From Vicinamibacteria bacterium (GTDB lineage Bacteria; Acidobacteriota; Vicinamibacteria; Fen-336; JAGNNV01): a stretch of 64,000 nucleotides of DNA. The stretch is taken from contig JAIBCN010000031.1 in the NCBI GenBank assembly GCA_019694155.1, positions 55,849 to 119,848 on the forward strand. Reading direction: 5' to 3'. A program made the translations under genes and the position numbers. This document shows, one piece after another, positions 18,789 to 26,762 of the stretch; position 1 is the first letter of the stretch; each line of letters begins with the position of its first letter. The notes under the pieces were generated by a model, which was not told the DNA's origin, did no database searches, and was given only the letters and a program-made list of their open reading frames with translations.

Positions 18789-20424
18789 CCCCTGGGGCAA
18801 GCAATCTCGCGGGCTCGGTAGCGGTGGCCCGCGGGACCAACCCACGTCCTCGAGAAACTGCCCGAAATGCGGCGTAGTCGCATGGGTTTCTCACGTACGC
18901 TTCGTTGTGACCGCAAGCCTTCCCTTCCCTGTCCATCTTCGCGTGCGCGGCCTCAGACATCCCGCCACCGAGCGCCTCGCCAATCGAGTCATTCTTAGCG
19001 CTGCGCGCCTGCTTGGCGTCGCCGCCGGAACACACCTTGGTACGTTCCGTGGACGCGACGGAGGCTACGAGGATCTAAAGGCCCAGCTCGACCGCGCCGA
19101 GCTTCTGGCCTCCATCGCTTGGCGCGTTGTTGGCATTCTTCAAGCACGCCTCCGCAAACTTCCCGACCGTCATCGGCCGCACTATTCTCCGGCCGCCCGC
19201 TTCGAGATCCTTGAGATCCGCAGCCTTCTCGGCTGGAACCAGTCGCGCACGGCCGAGCAGTTCCTGGTCTCGGACAACACCATCGGCAACTGGGAGCACG
19301 ATCAATCGCCCGAATCCCGCACGGTGGGCTCGCTCGCCAGGCCAATTCCCCCCGTGACGCGCCTTAGCGATGTCACCCGCCATCTGATCCACATGATGGC
19401 GCGATTCGGATTCGGCGGGGCCGAGATGATCGCTTCGCATCTCGCCCTCGCCGGTTTCCGGATCGCGGAGAAGACGGTGCGCAACATCAAGCGCGAACGG
19501 GTTGTTGATCCCGCCGTGGCATCGCCTCCCCTCGGGCCGAGGCGCCCGAATCCCGTCAGGGCGGACTTCGTGAATCACGTCTGGATGATGGACGTTACGG
19601 AGTTCAAGACACTCTTCGGCGCCAATACGCTTTACTTTGCCGCGGTATTTGATGCTTTCTCCCGGCTGCCGCTGGCCGGAGTGACATTTGAAGCGAAGCC
19701 GGGCGGCGCGTCCATGGCCCGGCTCCTCAAGCACGCGGCCGCTCGCTTTGGCAGACCCAGGTACCTCATCACGGACCTCGGCGGCGAGTTCATCGCGGGG
19801 GTCTTCAAGAAGACGGTGGCGCAACTCGGGGTGCGGCTGCGATACGCCTCGGCCGACAACATCCACGCGACGGCCCGGCTGGAGCGGTTCTGGAAGACAC
19901 TGAAGGAGATCTCGCGCGTTCGGCAGATACCACCGCTCACTCTCCACGATCTCGAGAACCGGGTTTCTCTGGCGCTGGCGTACTACGCGTTTCACCGGCC
20001 TCATACCGCGCTTGGAAACCGAACGCCGGCGATGGCGTTCCTCGGCGCGTCGGGGCCCGAGACGAGTCGCCTGCCGAGAGGTCGAAGAGGCGAGCCAGCC
20101 GAAGTCGCTCCGTTCCAGGTCGCATTCCTGACTCCGGACCGGGGAGGCTTTCCGGTACTCGCTGCGCAGGCCGCGTAGCGACTCTGGGTGCGGGCCGGCT
20201 GAAGCTGAGCCGGAGGTGTCTACATCGGGCTGCGCCGCTCCAGCGACCTGCGTTTGCGGTGCTCAGATTCTTCCCGCGTCAGGCGCCATGACAGGCAAGC
20301 AGAGCTGTCTCGCAACCGCTCAAATTCCCGTTTCCGGGGTACCCCCTCTCGCTCGCTACAGAACCCCACGACTCTTCGAGAGTCACGTCTTGCAGCCTCG
20401 CGATGGTTGCCTTGCCTAGAGGGT
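18789..20424 (+). mobile_element. IS-like element between two cusA copies
   Basis: Between the cusA fragment (ends ~18778) and the intact cusA (stop at 20424) lies about 1.6 kb unrelated to cus genes and carrying one DDE transposase. The ends look like imperfect inverted repeats. The left end reads CCCTGGGGCAAGCAATCTCG from 18789, and the reverse complement of the right end (down from 20424) reads CCCTCTAGGCAAGGCAACCA, sharing CCCT, GGCAAG and CAA before a TCGCG-type block. No target-site duplication is clear. The limits are therefore approximate. Size and transposase type would suit an IS481-like or related rve-domain family. Confidence 0.55.
18907..20178 (+). CDS. DDE (rve-domain) transposase / integrase
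   Basis: With GTG 18907 as start the product has 423 residues; the frame is open further upstream and the start is uncertain. Residues ~95-130 look like a helix-turn-helix (RFEILEIRSLLGWNQSRTAE). A second winged-helix-like part follows, ending in EKTVRNIKRER, and then the integrase core. Its acidic triad is visible as D229 (MMDVTEF), D290 (LITDLGGEF) and E326 (ATARLERFW), a D-61-D-35-E spacing as in active enzymes. The C-terminal YYAFHRPHTALGNRTPAMAF is typical of IS481/IS3-like transposases. All catalytic residues are present, so it may be active. It is the only gene of the element. Confidence 0.85.
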   Translation: MTASLPFPVHLRVRGLRHPATERLANRVILSAARLLGVAAGTHLGTFRGRDGGYEDLKAQLDRAELLASIAWRVVGILQARLRKLPDRHRPHYSPAARFEILEIRSLLGWNQSRTAEQFLVSDNTIGNWEHDQSPESRTVGSLARPIPPVTRLSDVTRHLIHMMARFGFGGAEMIASHLALAGFRIAEKTVRNIKRERVVDPAVASPPLGPRRPNPVRADFVNHVWMMDVTEFKTLFGANTLYFAAVFDAFSRLPLAGVTFEAKPGGASMARLLKHAAARFGRPRYLITDLGGEFIAGVFKKTVAQLGVRLRYASADNIHATARLERFWKTLKEISRVRQIPPLTLHDLENRVSLALAYYAFHRPHTALGNRTPAMAFLGASGPETSRLPRGRRGEPAEVAPFQVAFLTPDRGGFPVLAAQAA

Positions 20425-23400
20425 CAGACCTGGACGCTCTCGCCCTTGACCTCCGTGTGCCACTTCCAGAGCAGGTAGATGGCGGGGTAGACGAGCAGCT
20501 CCATCAGGAACGACGTGGCGAGACCGCCCACCATGGGCGCTGCCACCCTCTTCATGACGTCGGCCCCGGTGCCCATCGACCACATGATGGGCATGAGGCC
20601 CATCATGGCCGCGGCCACCGTCATCATCTTGGGCCGCACGCGCTTCACCGCGCCGTGCACGATGGCCTCTTTCAGGTCGGACAGGGAACGGAGCCTGCCC
20701 TCGGCTTTCGCCTCGGCGTAGGAGAGGTCGAGGAAGAGGAGCATGAAGACGCCGGTCTCGGCGTCGAGGCCCATGAGCGCGATCATGCCCACCCAGGCCG
20801 CGATGGAGACGTTGTAGTCGAGGAGGTACATGAGCCACACCGCTCCCACCACGGAGAAAGGCACCGCCAGCATGACGATGCTCGCCTTCACCCCCGAGCC
20901 CGTGTTCAGGTACAGGAGGAAGAAGATGGTGAAGATCGTGATCGGCACTACGAGCTTGAGGCGCTCGCGAACCCGCAGCATGTTCTCGTACTGGCCGCTC
21001 CATTCCATCGAGTAGCCGGGCTTCAGGGTCACGCGCCTGGCCGCTTCCTTGGCGCGTTCCACGAAGCCGCCGATGTCGCTCTCCGCGGTGTCCACGTAGA
21101 CGTAGCCTGAAAGCAGGCCGTTCTCGTTGCGGATCATGGACGGGCCTTCGACCTTGCGGATGGTCGCCACCTGGGAGAGCGGGATCTGCGCGCCCGACGG
21201 TGTCGACACGAGGACGCGGCCGAGGCGATCGAGATCGTCCCGCAGTTCGCGGGGGTAGCGGACGTTCACCGGGAAGCGAGCACGGCCCTCGACGGTGGTG
21301 GTGACGTTCTCTCCGCCGATCGCGGAGAGGATGACGTCCTGCACCGAGGCGATGCTCAGGCCCCGGCGCGCCAGTTCCTCGCGGTTCAGTTCGAAATCGA
21401 CGAAGTACCCCTCGGCCGCACGTTCTGCGAAAACGCTCCGGGCGCCCTTCACCTCGCGCAGCACCTTCTCGAGTTCGAGGCCTATCGCTTCGATCTCCTT
21501 GAGGTCGTCGCCGAAGATCTTCACCCCCACGGGCGTGCGCACGCCGGTGGTGAGCATGTCGATACGGGCCTTGATGGGCATGGTCCACGCGTTGGTGACG
21601 CCGGGGAGCTGAAGCGCCTTGTCCATCTCGGCCACGAGCTCCTCCCAGGAGAGGCGGTCCGGAGTGATGCGGCGAAACACGGCATTCTTCATCCACTCGG
21701 GCGCCCAGGATGAGTACCAGCGCTCTTTCGTTCGCCACTCGGATCGCGGTTTCAGGACCACCGTGGTCTCCATCATCGACAGGGGTGCGGGATCGGTGGA
21801 CGTGTCCGCGCGTCCGGCCTTTCCGAAGACACTCTGCACCTCCGGAAAGGAGCGAAGGACCCGCCCCTGGGTCTGCAGCAGACGCGTAGCTTCGGTGACC
21901 GAGATCCCCGGCAGCGTCGTGGGCATGTAGAGCATGGTGCCTTCGTTGAGAGGAGGCATGAACTCGTGGCCGAGACGGAGGTAGACGGGAATCGCGCTCA
22001 GCACCACGAGGATCGACGCGAGAATGGTCGACTTCGGATAGCGAAGCACGAAGCGGCACGCGGGTTCATAGACCGCGAATAGAGCGCGGCTGATCGGGTG
22101 CTTCTCCTCCGGGTGATATCGGCCGACCGTGGCCTGGTTGAACAGCCAGGCGATGAAGCGGGGCCGGAAGGAGACGAAATCCATCCGGGTAAAGAGCATG
22201 CGCAGGGCAGGGTCGAGGGTGATGGCGAGGAGCGCCGCGATGAAGAGGGTGAGGTTCTTCGTCCAGGCGAGCGGTGTGAAGAGACGCCCTTCCTGATCGA
22301 CGAGAGTGAAGATGGGAAGAAACGCGACCGCGATCACGAGCAGCGAGAAGAAGACCGACGGCCCCACCTCGAGCAGGGCCTCGAGCCGAACCGCATGGAA
22401 ATCGCCCTGCCGGCCCCCGTGCTCCCACCTCTCCAGTTTCCGGTAGGCGTTCTCCACCTCCACGATGGCGCCGTCCACGAGGACGCCGATGGAGATGGCG
22501 ATGCCCGCGAGCGACATGATGTTCGAGGAGATGCCCATCAAGGACATGGGGATGAAGGCGAGCAACACCGACACGGGAATGGTGATGATGGGGACGATGG
22601 CGGAAGGGATGTGCCAGAGGAAGACCAGGATCACCAGGCTCACGATTCCGATCTCGATGAGGAGCTCGTGCTTCAGGTTGTCGATCGAGGCGTCGATCAG
22701 CTCCGAGCGGTCGTAGGTCGTGACCACGCGGACGCCTCGGGGAAGAGACGGCTGGATCTCGGCGAGGCGCTCCCGGACCTGACGGATCACTTCGCGCGCG
22801 TTTTCTCCGTGCCGCATCACCACGATGCCGCCCACCGCGTCGCCCTCGCCGTTCAGGTCGGACACGCCGCGGCGGATCTCCGGGCCGAGGGCCACGGTTC
22901 CGACATCGCGCACGAGAACGGGCGTGCCGAGGTCGTCGGTCTTCAGCACCACCTTCTCGATGTCCGCAACGGAGCGGATGTACCCGCGTCCCCGCACCAT
23001 GTACTCGCGTCCCGAAAACTCCAGCAATCGGCCACCCACGTCCGAGTTGCTCTTGCGGACGGCCTCGCTCACCTCCGCGATCGAGAGCCCGCGGGCCTTC
23101 AGGCGATTGGGATCGACCGTAACCTGGTACTGCTGAACGAAGCCGCCGATCGACGCGACCTCGGCCACTCCCGGCACCGACTGCAGCCGGTAGCGCAGGT
23201 TCCAGTCCTGGAAGGAGCGGAGGTCGACGAGCGAGTGGGTCTTCGAGTCGTCTACGAGCGCGTATTGAAATATCCAGCCGACGCCCGTGGCATCGGGCCC
23301 GAGTTCGGTCTTCACCCCGTCCGGAAGCTGCGGCTGGATCTTGCTCAGGTACTCGGAGACGCGGCTGCGCGCCCAGTAGATGTCGGTGCCGTCCTTGAAG

Positions 23401-23684
23401 ATGACGTAAACGTACGAGAAACCGAAATCGGAGAAGCCGCGGATCACCTTCACGTTCGGCGCGCCCAGCAGCGCGGCCACGATCGGGTAGGTGACCTGGT
23501 CCTCCATGATGTCGGGACTGCGATCCCAGCGCGAGTAGACGATGACCTGGGTGTCCGACAGATCGGGGATGGCGTCGATCGGGATGTGTCTCAGGGTGTA
23601 GACGCCGTAGGCGGTGGCGAGGGCCACCGCGATCAGCACTAGGGCCCGGTTGTGGGCGCTGAAGCGGATGATGGATCGGATCAT
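20424..23684 (-). CDS. cusA: Heavy-metal RND efflux pump, Cu(I)/Ag(I) type
   Basis: A 1086-residue HME-RND inner-membrane transporter of the size usual for CusA/CzcA. It opens with MIRSIIRFSAHNRALVLI and has two sets of hydrophobic segments with large periplasmic porter domains. The charged TM4 residue typical of HME pumps is in IGVLVDGAIVEVEN. The three methionines that bind copper in E. coli CusA (573, 623, 672) have counterparts at M587 (LYMPTT), M637 (APLSMMETT) and M710 (RIDMLTTG), which supports Cu(I)/Ag(I) as substrate rather than Zn/Co. A linker insertion of about 24 residues (around WYSSWAPEW) lies between the second and third. It ends the cusC-cusB-cusA operon, 12 bp after cusB. Its last ~840 bp are duplicated downstream. 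Confidence 0.93.
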   Translation of the reverse strand: MIRSIIRFSAHNRALVLIAVALATAYGVYTLRHIPIDAIPDLSDTQVIVYSRWDRSPDIMEDQVTYPIVAALLGAPNVKVIRGFSDFGFSYVYVIFKDGTDIYWARSRVSEYLSKIQPQLPDGVKTELGPDATGVGWIFQYALVDDSKTHSLVDLRSFQDWNLRYRLQSVPGVAEVASIGGFVQQYQVTVDPNRLKARGLSIAEVSEAVRKSNSDVGGRLLEFSGREYMVRGRGYIRSVADIEKVVLKTDDLGTPVLVRDVGTVALGPEIRRGVSDLNGEGDAVGGIVVMRHGENAREVIRQVRERLAEIQPSLPRGVRVVTTYDRSELIDASIDNLKHELLIEIGIVSLVILVFLWHIPSAIVPIITIPVSVLLAFIPMSLMGISSNIMSLAGIAISIGVLVDGAIVEVENAYRKLERWEHGGRQGDFHAVRLEALLEVGPSVFFSLLVIAVAFLPIFTLVDQEGRLFTPLAWTKNLTLFIAALLAITLDPALRMLFTRMDFVSFRPRFIAWLFNQATVGRYHPEEKHPISRALFAVYEPACRFVLRYPKSTILASILVVLSAIPVYLRLGHEFMPPLNEGTMLYMPTTLPGISVTEATRLLQTQGRVLRSFPEVQSVFGKAGRADTSTDPAPLSMMETTVVLKPRSEWRTKERWYSSWAPEWMKNAVFRRITPDRLSWEELVAEMDKALQLPGVTNAWTMPIKARIDMLTTGVRTPVGVKIFGDDLKEIEAIGLELEKVLREVKGARSVFAERAAEGYFVDFELNREELARRGLSIASVQDVILSAIGGENVTTTVEGRARFPVNVRYPRELRDDLDRLGRVLVSTPSGAQIPLSQVATIRKVEGPSMIRNENGLLSGYVYVDTAESDIGGFVERAKEAARRVTLKPGYSMEWSGQYENMLRVRERLKLVVPITIFTIFFLLYLNTGSGVKASIVMLAVPFSVVGAVWLMYLLDYNVSIAAWVGMIALMGLDAETGVFMLLFLDLSYAEAKAEGRLRSLSDLKEAIVHGAVKRVRPKMMTVAAAMMGLMPIMWSMGTGADVMKRVAAPMVGGLATSFLMELLVYPAIYLLWKWHTEVKGESVQV
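20443..21281 (-). repeat. Direct repeat partner of the cusA fragment (3' part of cusA)
   Basis: This part of the intact cusA is repeated at 17940-18778 in the same orientation, 2503 bp away. Identity is about 95% overall, but a stretch of about 330 bp in the middle (18074-18404 against 20577-20907) is identical, while differences cluster toward both ends. Confidence 0.85.
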
Positions 23685-23696
23685 GGTCCTCTTGCC

Positions 23697-24977
23697 TCAG
23701 CGAGGGCTCGGTGTCGCCGACTTCATCGACTGGACCGCGGCCTTGAGGCTCGACTCCGAATCGATCAGGAAGTTCGCGGCCACGACCACCTTCTCGCCCG
23801 CGGCGAGACCGGAGAGAACCACGAACCCGGCGTCCGCCCGCTCACCAAGGGTCACCTCGCGCGGCTCGTACCGGCCTTCACCAAGGTCGACGAAGGCGAG
23901 CTTGCGAGCGCCCGCGTCGATGATCGCGCTCTCGGGGACCACGAGAGCCGAGCCGAGATCGACCTCGAGAGTGACGTCCGCGAACATGTCCGGCTTGAGT
24001 CCACCCGAAGGATTCGCGATCTCGACCCGGACCTTGGTGGTCCGGGTGGACGCCTCGACGGTCGGCGAAATAAAGGTGACCGGGCCCCGCAGCTTCCGGC
24101 CCGGCGCGGACGCGGTTTCAACCGTGGCGGACATGCCGAGGCGCACGGCGGGGAGATCGGCTTCGTAGACGTCGGCCAGGACCCACACCCGGCTCAGATC
24201 GGCGATGTCGAAAAGGGCGTCGGCGGGGGTCACACGCATGCCGTGCAGCGCCACTTTCGCGAGGACGTACCCGCTCTCGTCGGAATACAGGTCCACGTCG
24301 CGCCGGGCGACGCCCTCCTTCTCGAGAGTCGCGATCTCTTCGGGCCGGATATCCCACAGGAGGAGCCGCTGCCGGACCGCGTCGACGAGCGCTTTGCTGC
24401 GCAAAGCGGCGTCACCCTCGTTCCCCCCGAGCTCGCGGACCGCCTTCAGGGCCAGGAGATATTCCTGCTGGGTGGCGTAGAGGTCGGGACTGTAGATGGA
24501 GAGGAGCGGCTCGCCCCTCTTCACGTACTTGCCGATGAAGTCCACGTAGACGTGCTCGATGAAGCCGTCGTACTTGGTGTGCACGTGGTGAAGCAGGCGC
24601 TCGTCGGGAACGATGCGTCCGACCGTCCGGATGGCGCGGCTGAGCGGCGCGCGAATCAGGGGCTCGCTTCGGACCCCGAGAAGCTGCCTGCGGTCGGCGG
24701 GGATGACCACCGCGGCGCGGCCCTCCACGCTGGAGGCGGGCGCTTCGACCTCGTCCGTGTAGACGGGGATGAAGTCCATGCCCATCGAGTCCTTCGCGGG
24801 GTGGTCGGAATGGATGCTCGGGTCCATCGGGTTGCGGTAGAAGGCGATCTTCCGCTCCTCGCTTCCGGCCGGTGGCGCGGAGGCGCCGCCTTTTGCGGGA
24901 AGGCCCTGACGGGCGCCCGCGAGATAGCCGAGACCGACCAGTATGAGAGCGGCGATCAGGAGTCCGATCTTCTTCAT
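23697..24977 (-). CDS. cusB: RND periplasmic adaptor, CusB type
   Basis: I chose ATG 24977, which overlaps the cusC stop by four bases and gives 426 residues; the frame is open upstream only as an overlap of cusC. An N-terminal membrane anchor or signal (~4-21) is followed by a short heavy-metal-binding-like region, YRNPMDPS...KDSMGMDFIPVY. In it the cysteines of the classic CPMHP/CxxCGM motif are replaced, but the methionines remain. Then come the membrane-fusion parts: beta-barrel and lipoyl halves (VHTKYDGFIEHVYVDFIGKY), a helical hairpin and the closing barrel (ADVYEADLPAVRLGM). CusB-type adaptors link CusA to CusC and pass Cu(I) to the pump. It lies between cusC and cusA. Confidence 0.92.
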   Translation of the reverse strand: MKKIGLLIAALILVGLGYLAGARQGLPAKGGASAPPAGSEERKIAFYRNPMDPSIHSDHPAKDSMGMDFIPVYTDEVEAPASSVEGRAAVVIPADRRQLLGVRSEPLIRAPLSRAIRTVGRIVPDERLLHHVHTKYDGFIEHVYVDFIGKYVKRGEPLLSIYSPDLYATQQEYLLALKAVRELGGNEGDAALRSKALVDAVRQRLLLWDIRPEEIATLEKEGVARRDVDLYSDESGYVLAKVALHGMRVTPADALFDIADLSRVWVLADVYEADLPAVRLGMSATVETASAPGRKLRGPVTFISPTVEASTRTTKVRVEIANPSGGLKPDMFADVTLEVDLGSALVVPESAIIDAGARKLAFVDLGEGRYEPREVTLGERADAGFVVLSGLAAGEKVVVAANFLIDSESSLKAAVQSMKSATPSPR

Positions 24978-26278
24978 GACGTCTGCCTTTCCATGCCGAG
25001 CGCGTCGAGAAGCGCCGAATGCCAGAGAATGTGAAAAAGGAGTTCCGCGTGTTGCCGCTGGTCTTCGTAGAGCACGCGGTGGGCTTCGAGCACGGCGATG
25101 AACGGGGTCTGCCCGGAGCGGAAGCCGGCGAGCGCCGACTCCACCGCGAGAGCGTCGATCACCAGAACCTCCCGCTCGATGGTGCGCGCCTCGAGGACAG
25201 CGGCCTTGAAATCCGCGTAGGCCTTCTCCACGGAAGAGCGCGCCTTGAGCGACATCGCTTCCTGTTCCGCCTGGGCCTGCCGGTACTGGGCCTCGGCCTC
25301 CACGATGGCCTGCCGCTGCCTGGACTTCCGGTAGGCGGGCAGGACGATGCCCACCTCCGCGCTCCATCGATCGGGCAGGGACCCTCGAAAGGCGTAGGAG
25401 CTCGAGACCACGAAGTCGGGCTTCAGGTTCCGGCGGGCGAGGTCAATGGCGAGTCGATTCCTTTCCACCATCGTCAGGGCCGCGTGCAGCTCGGGGCTCG
25501 CCTGGCGGGCGCGCGCGAGCACGGCTGCGAGGGGCGGCACTTCGATCTCGCGCCCCATCAGATCCTTGAGCTTCCCCGCGATCTCGACCGTGGTTCCCTC
25601 CGGCCGTCCGCGAAGGCGGTTCACCTCCGCGATGGCGGCGGCGACGAGGCCCTCTTCGTGAAGGCGCATCTGGTCGAACCGCGCCACCTCGGCCTGCGCG
25701 CGAAGCACGTCGAGCTGGCTTCCGAGGCCGGCGGAGTAGCGGGCCCGGGTGAGCTCCTCGATGTCCGAAGTCGCGCGACGCTGATCCTGGATGATCGCGA
25801 TGCTCTCGCGGGCCAGGAGCAGGTCGGCGACGGCTTTTCGCAGGGCGTAGGTCACGGACAGAGACACGGCCGCGATGGCGTGTTGCGTCAGCTCGGACTC
25901 CCGCGCGCTCACGTCGCGTCGCAGTCCTCGCTTGCCCGAGAAGGGCAACTCCTGGGAGAAGCCGATCCGCGGTCCGGTGTCGGCTCCGCCGCCCGGAAGC
26001 CAGGCCTCACCCTTGTCGTAGCCGAACGAGACCACGGGGTCAGAGAGCGCTCCCGCGGGCGCGATGCGCGCGGTAGAGGCGGAAGCACGCTCCCGCGCGG
26101 CCATCAGATCCGGGTTCCGGGCGAGAGTCTCTTCGAGAAGGGCTTTCATCGACGGGTCCGTCGCGAGCGGAAACGTTTCCTGGCTTCGGGCCTTTGGCCC
26201 GGCAAGGACAAGGAAGAGAAAGACGGGCAGGGACCGGCGAGCGAATACGGAAACCAAAGGGGACACACGAACCTCCAC
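24974..26278 (-). CDS. cusC: TolC-family outer-membrane channel, CusC type
   Basis: A 434-residue protein with a signal peptide (through about residue 31, GPKARSQ) and the two homologous OEP repeats of the TolC family: long helices with AxNPDLMAARERA in the first half and ARQASPELHAALTMVER in the second, and DP(V/D)F(V)-like strand motifs (LSDPVVSFGYDKG; NLKPDFVVSSSYAF). It forms the outer-membrane duct of the RND complex. No lipobox cysteine is present, unlike E. coli CusC. The gene precedes cusB with a four-base overlap and follows the small Cys-rich gene by 105 bp. Confidence 0.9.
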   Translation of the reverse strand: MEVRVSPLVSVFARRSLPVFLFLVLAGPKARSQETFPLATDPSMKALLEETLARNPDLMAARERASASTARIAPAGALSDPVVSFGYDKGEAWLPGGGADTGPRIGFSQELPFSGKRGLRRDVSARESELTQHAIAAVSLSVTYALRKAVADLLLARESIAIIQDQRRATSDIEELTRARYSAGLGSQLDVLRAQAEVARFDQMRLHEEGLVAAAIAEVNRLRGRPEGTTVEIAGKLKDLMGREIEVPPLAAVLARARQASPELHAALTMVERNRLAIDLARRNLKPDFVVSSSYAFRGSLPDRWSAEVGIVLPAYRKSRQRQAIVEAEAQYRQAQAEQEAMSLKARSSVEKAYADFKAAVLEARTIEREVLVIDALAVESALAGFRSGQTPFIAVLEAHRVLYEDQRQHAELLFHILWHSALLDALGMERQTS

Positions 26279-26348
26279 GAAAGAAAAATGCCGGGAAAGA
26301 GTCCGGCCTTCTTGATTTCAGCCAGGGCACGAGCCCGGCCGAAATGGG

Positions 26349-26370
26349 GCGCACCGCCTAGCGGGTGCGC
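26349..26370 (-). other. Hairpin between the Cys-rich gene and cusC
   Basis: GCGCACC (26349-26355) pairs perfectly with GGTGCGC (26364-26370) around an 8-base loop. On the minus strand it lies after the Cys-rich gene and before cusC and is followed by CCCCATTTCG, with no proper U-run. It could be a weak terminator or a processing or stability stem within the operon; this is not certain. Confidence 0.35.
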
Positions 26371-26383
26371 GTTTCGTGGACGT

Positions 26384-26707
26384 TCAGATCCTCAACACGG
26401 CGCGGGCCACGACGGGACGCGTCGGAGCCTTGATCGGATGGAACGACGAGGGCATGGCCGCGGCGATCGCGACCGGATGCGTCGCTGCCGGCCCGGAGGG
26501 AGCGCCCACAACCGTGGGCGACGGCGCCGCGGTCCTTGAGCCCCCCTCGCTCATGCAGCACGCGCCTCCGATCGAGGGCTCGTCGGACGCGCAACAGTCG
26601 TCCGCGGCCATCTGGGCGCAGGTGAGACAGGGGCACAGTGTGACGACGAGGCTCAGCACCATCACGGCCACGAGGCCTCGACAGAACCGGCGCAGCGCTG
26701 AAGTCAC
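26384..26707 (-). CDS. Small Cys-rich exported or membrane protein at the head of the cus operon
   Basis: With GTG 26707 as start this is 107 residues; a longer version from ATG 26764 would overlap the divergent gene. Residues ~3-27 hold a basic stretch (RRFCR) and a hydrophobic segment. Cysteine groups follow: CPCLTC, DDCCASD and GACCMS. After that comes a Pro/Ala-rich tail. Small proteins of this design are often found upstream of copper efflux genes and may bind Cu(I) in the periplasm, but no family is recognised with certainty. It heads the minus-strand operon with cusC 105 bp downstream, and a promoter-like sequence lies right at its start. Confidence 0.55.
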   Translation of the reverse strand: MTSALRRFCRGLVAVMVLSLVVTLCPCLTCAQMAADDCCASDEPSIGGACCMSEGGSRTAAPSPTVVGAPSGPAATHPVAIAAAMPSSFHPIKAPTRPVVARAVLRI

Positions 26708-26712
26708 GCCTC

Positions 26713-26742
26713 TTTGTATCACCCCGAGGCAAATTGTCGCAA
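26713..26742 (-). promoter_or_regulatory. Candidate promoter of the cus operon
   Basis: On the minus strand TTGCGA (26742-26737) and TACAAA (26718-26713) stand 18 bp apart, a reasonable sigma-70-like pair. Transcription would begin close to 26707, the preferred GTG start, so the first gene could have little or no 5' leader. No clear MerR-type dyad or CopY/CsoR box is seen. Confidence 0.4.
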
Positions 26743-26762
26743 CGGGCTCGGGAGGGCCCGGC

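Noticed and set aside
17921..18916. The cusA fragment considered as a functional 331-residue protein
   Set aside because: It lacks the first membrane set, the porter domains and metal ligands, and its N-terminal 40 codons read into the IS-like element.
22098..23642. A 514-codon plus-strand frame opposite cusA (and similar ones opposite pstC, pstA, cusC)
   Set aside because: The sequence is rich in His, Asp and Arg runs without domains, a mirror of the real gene's codon bias.
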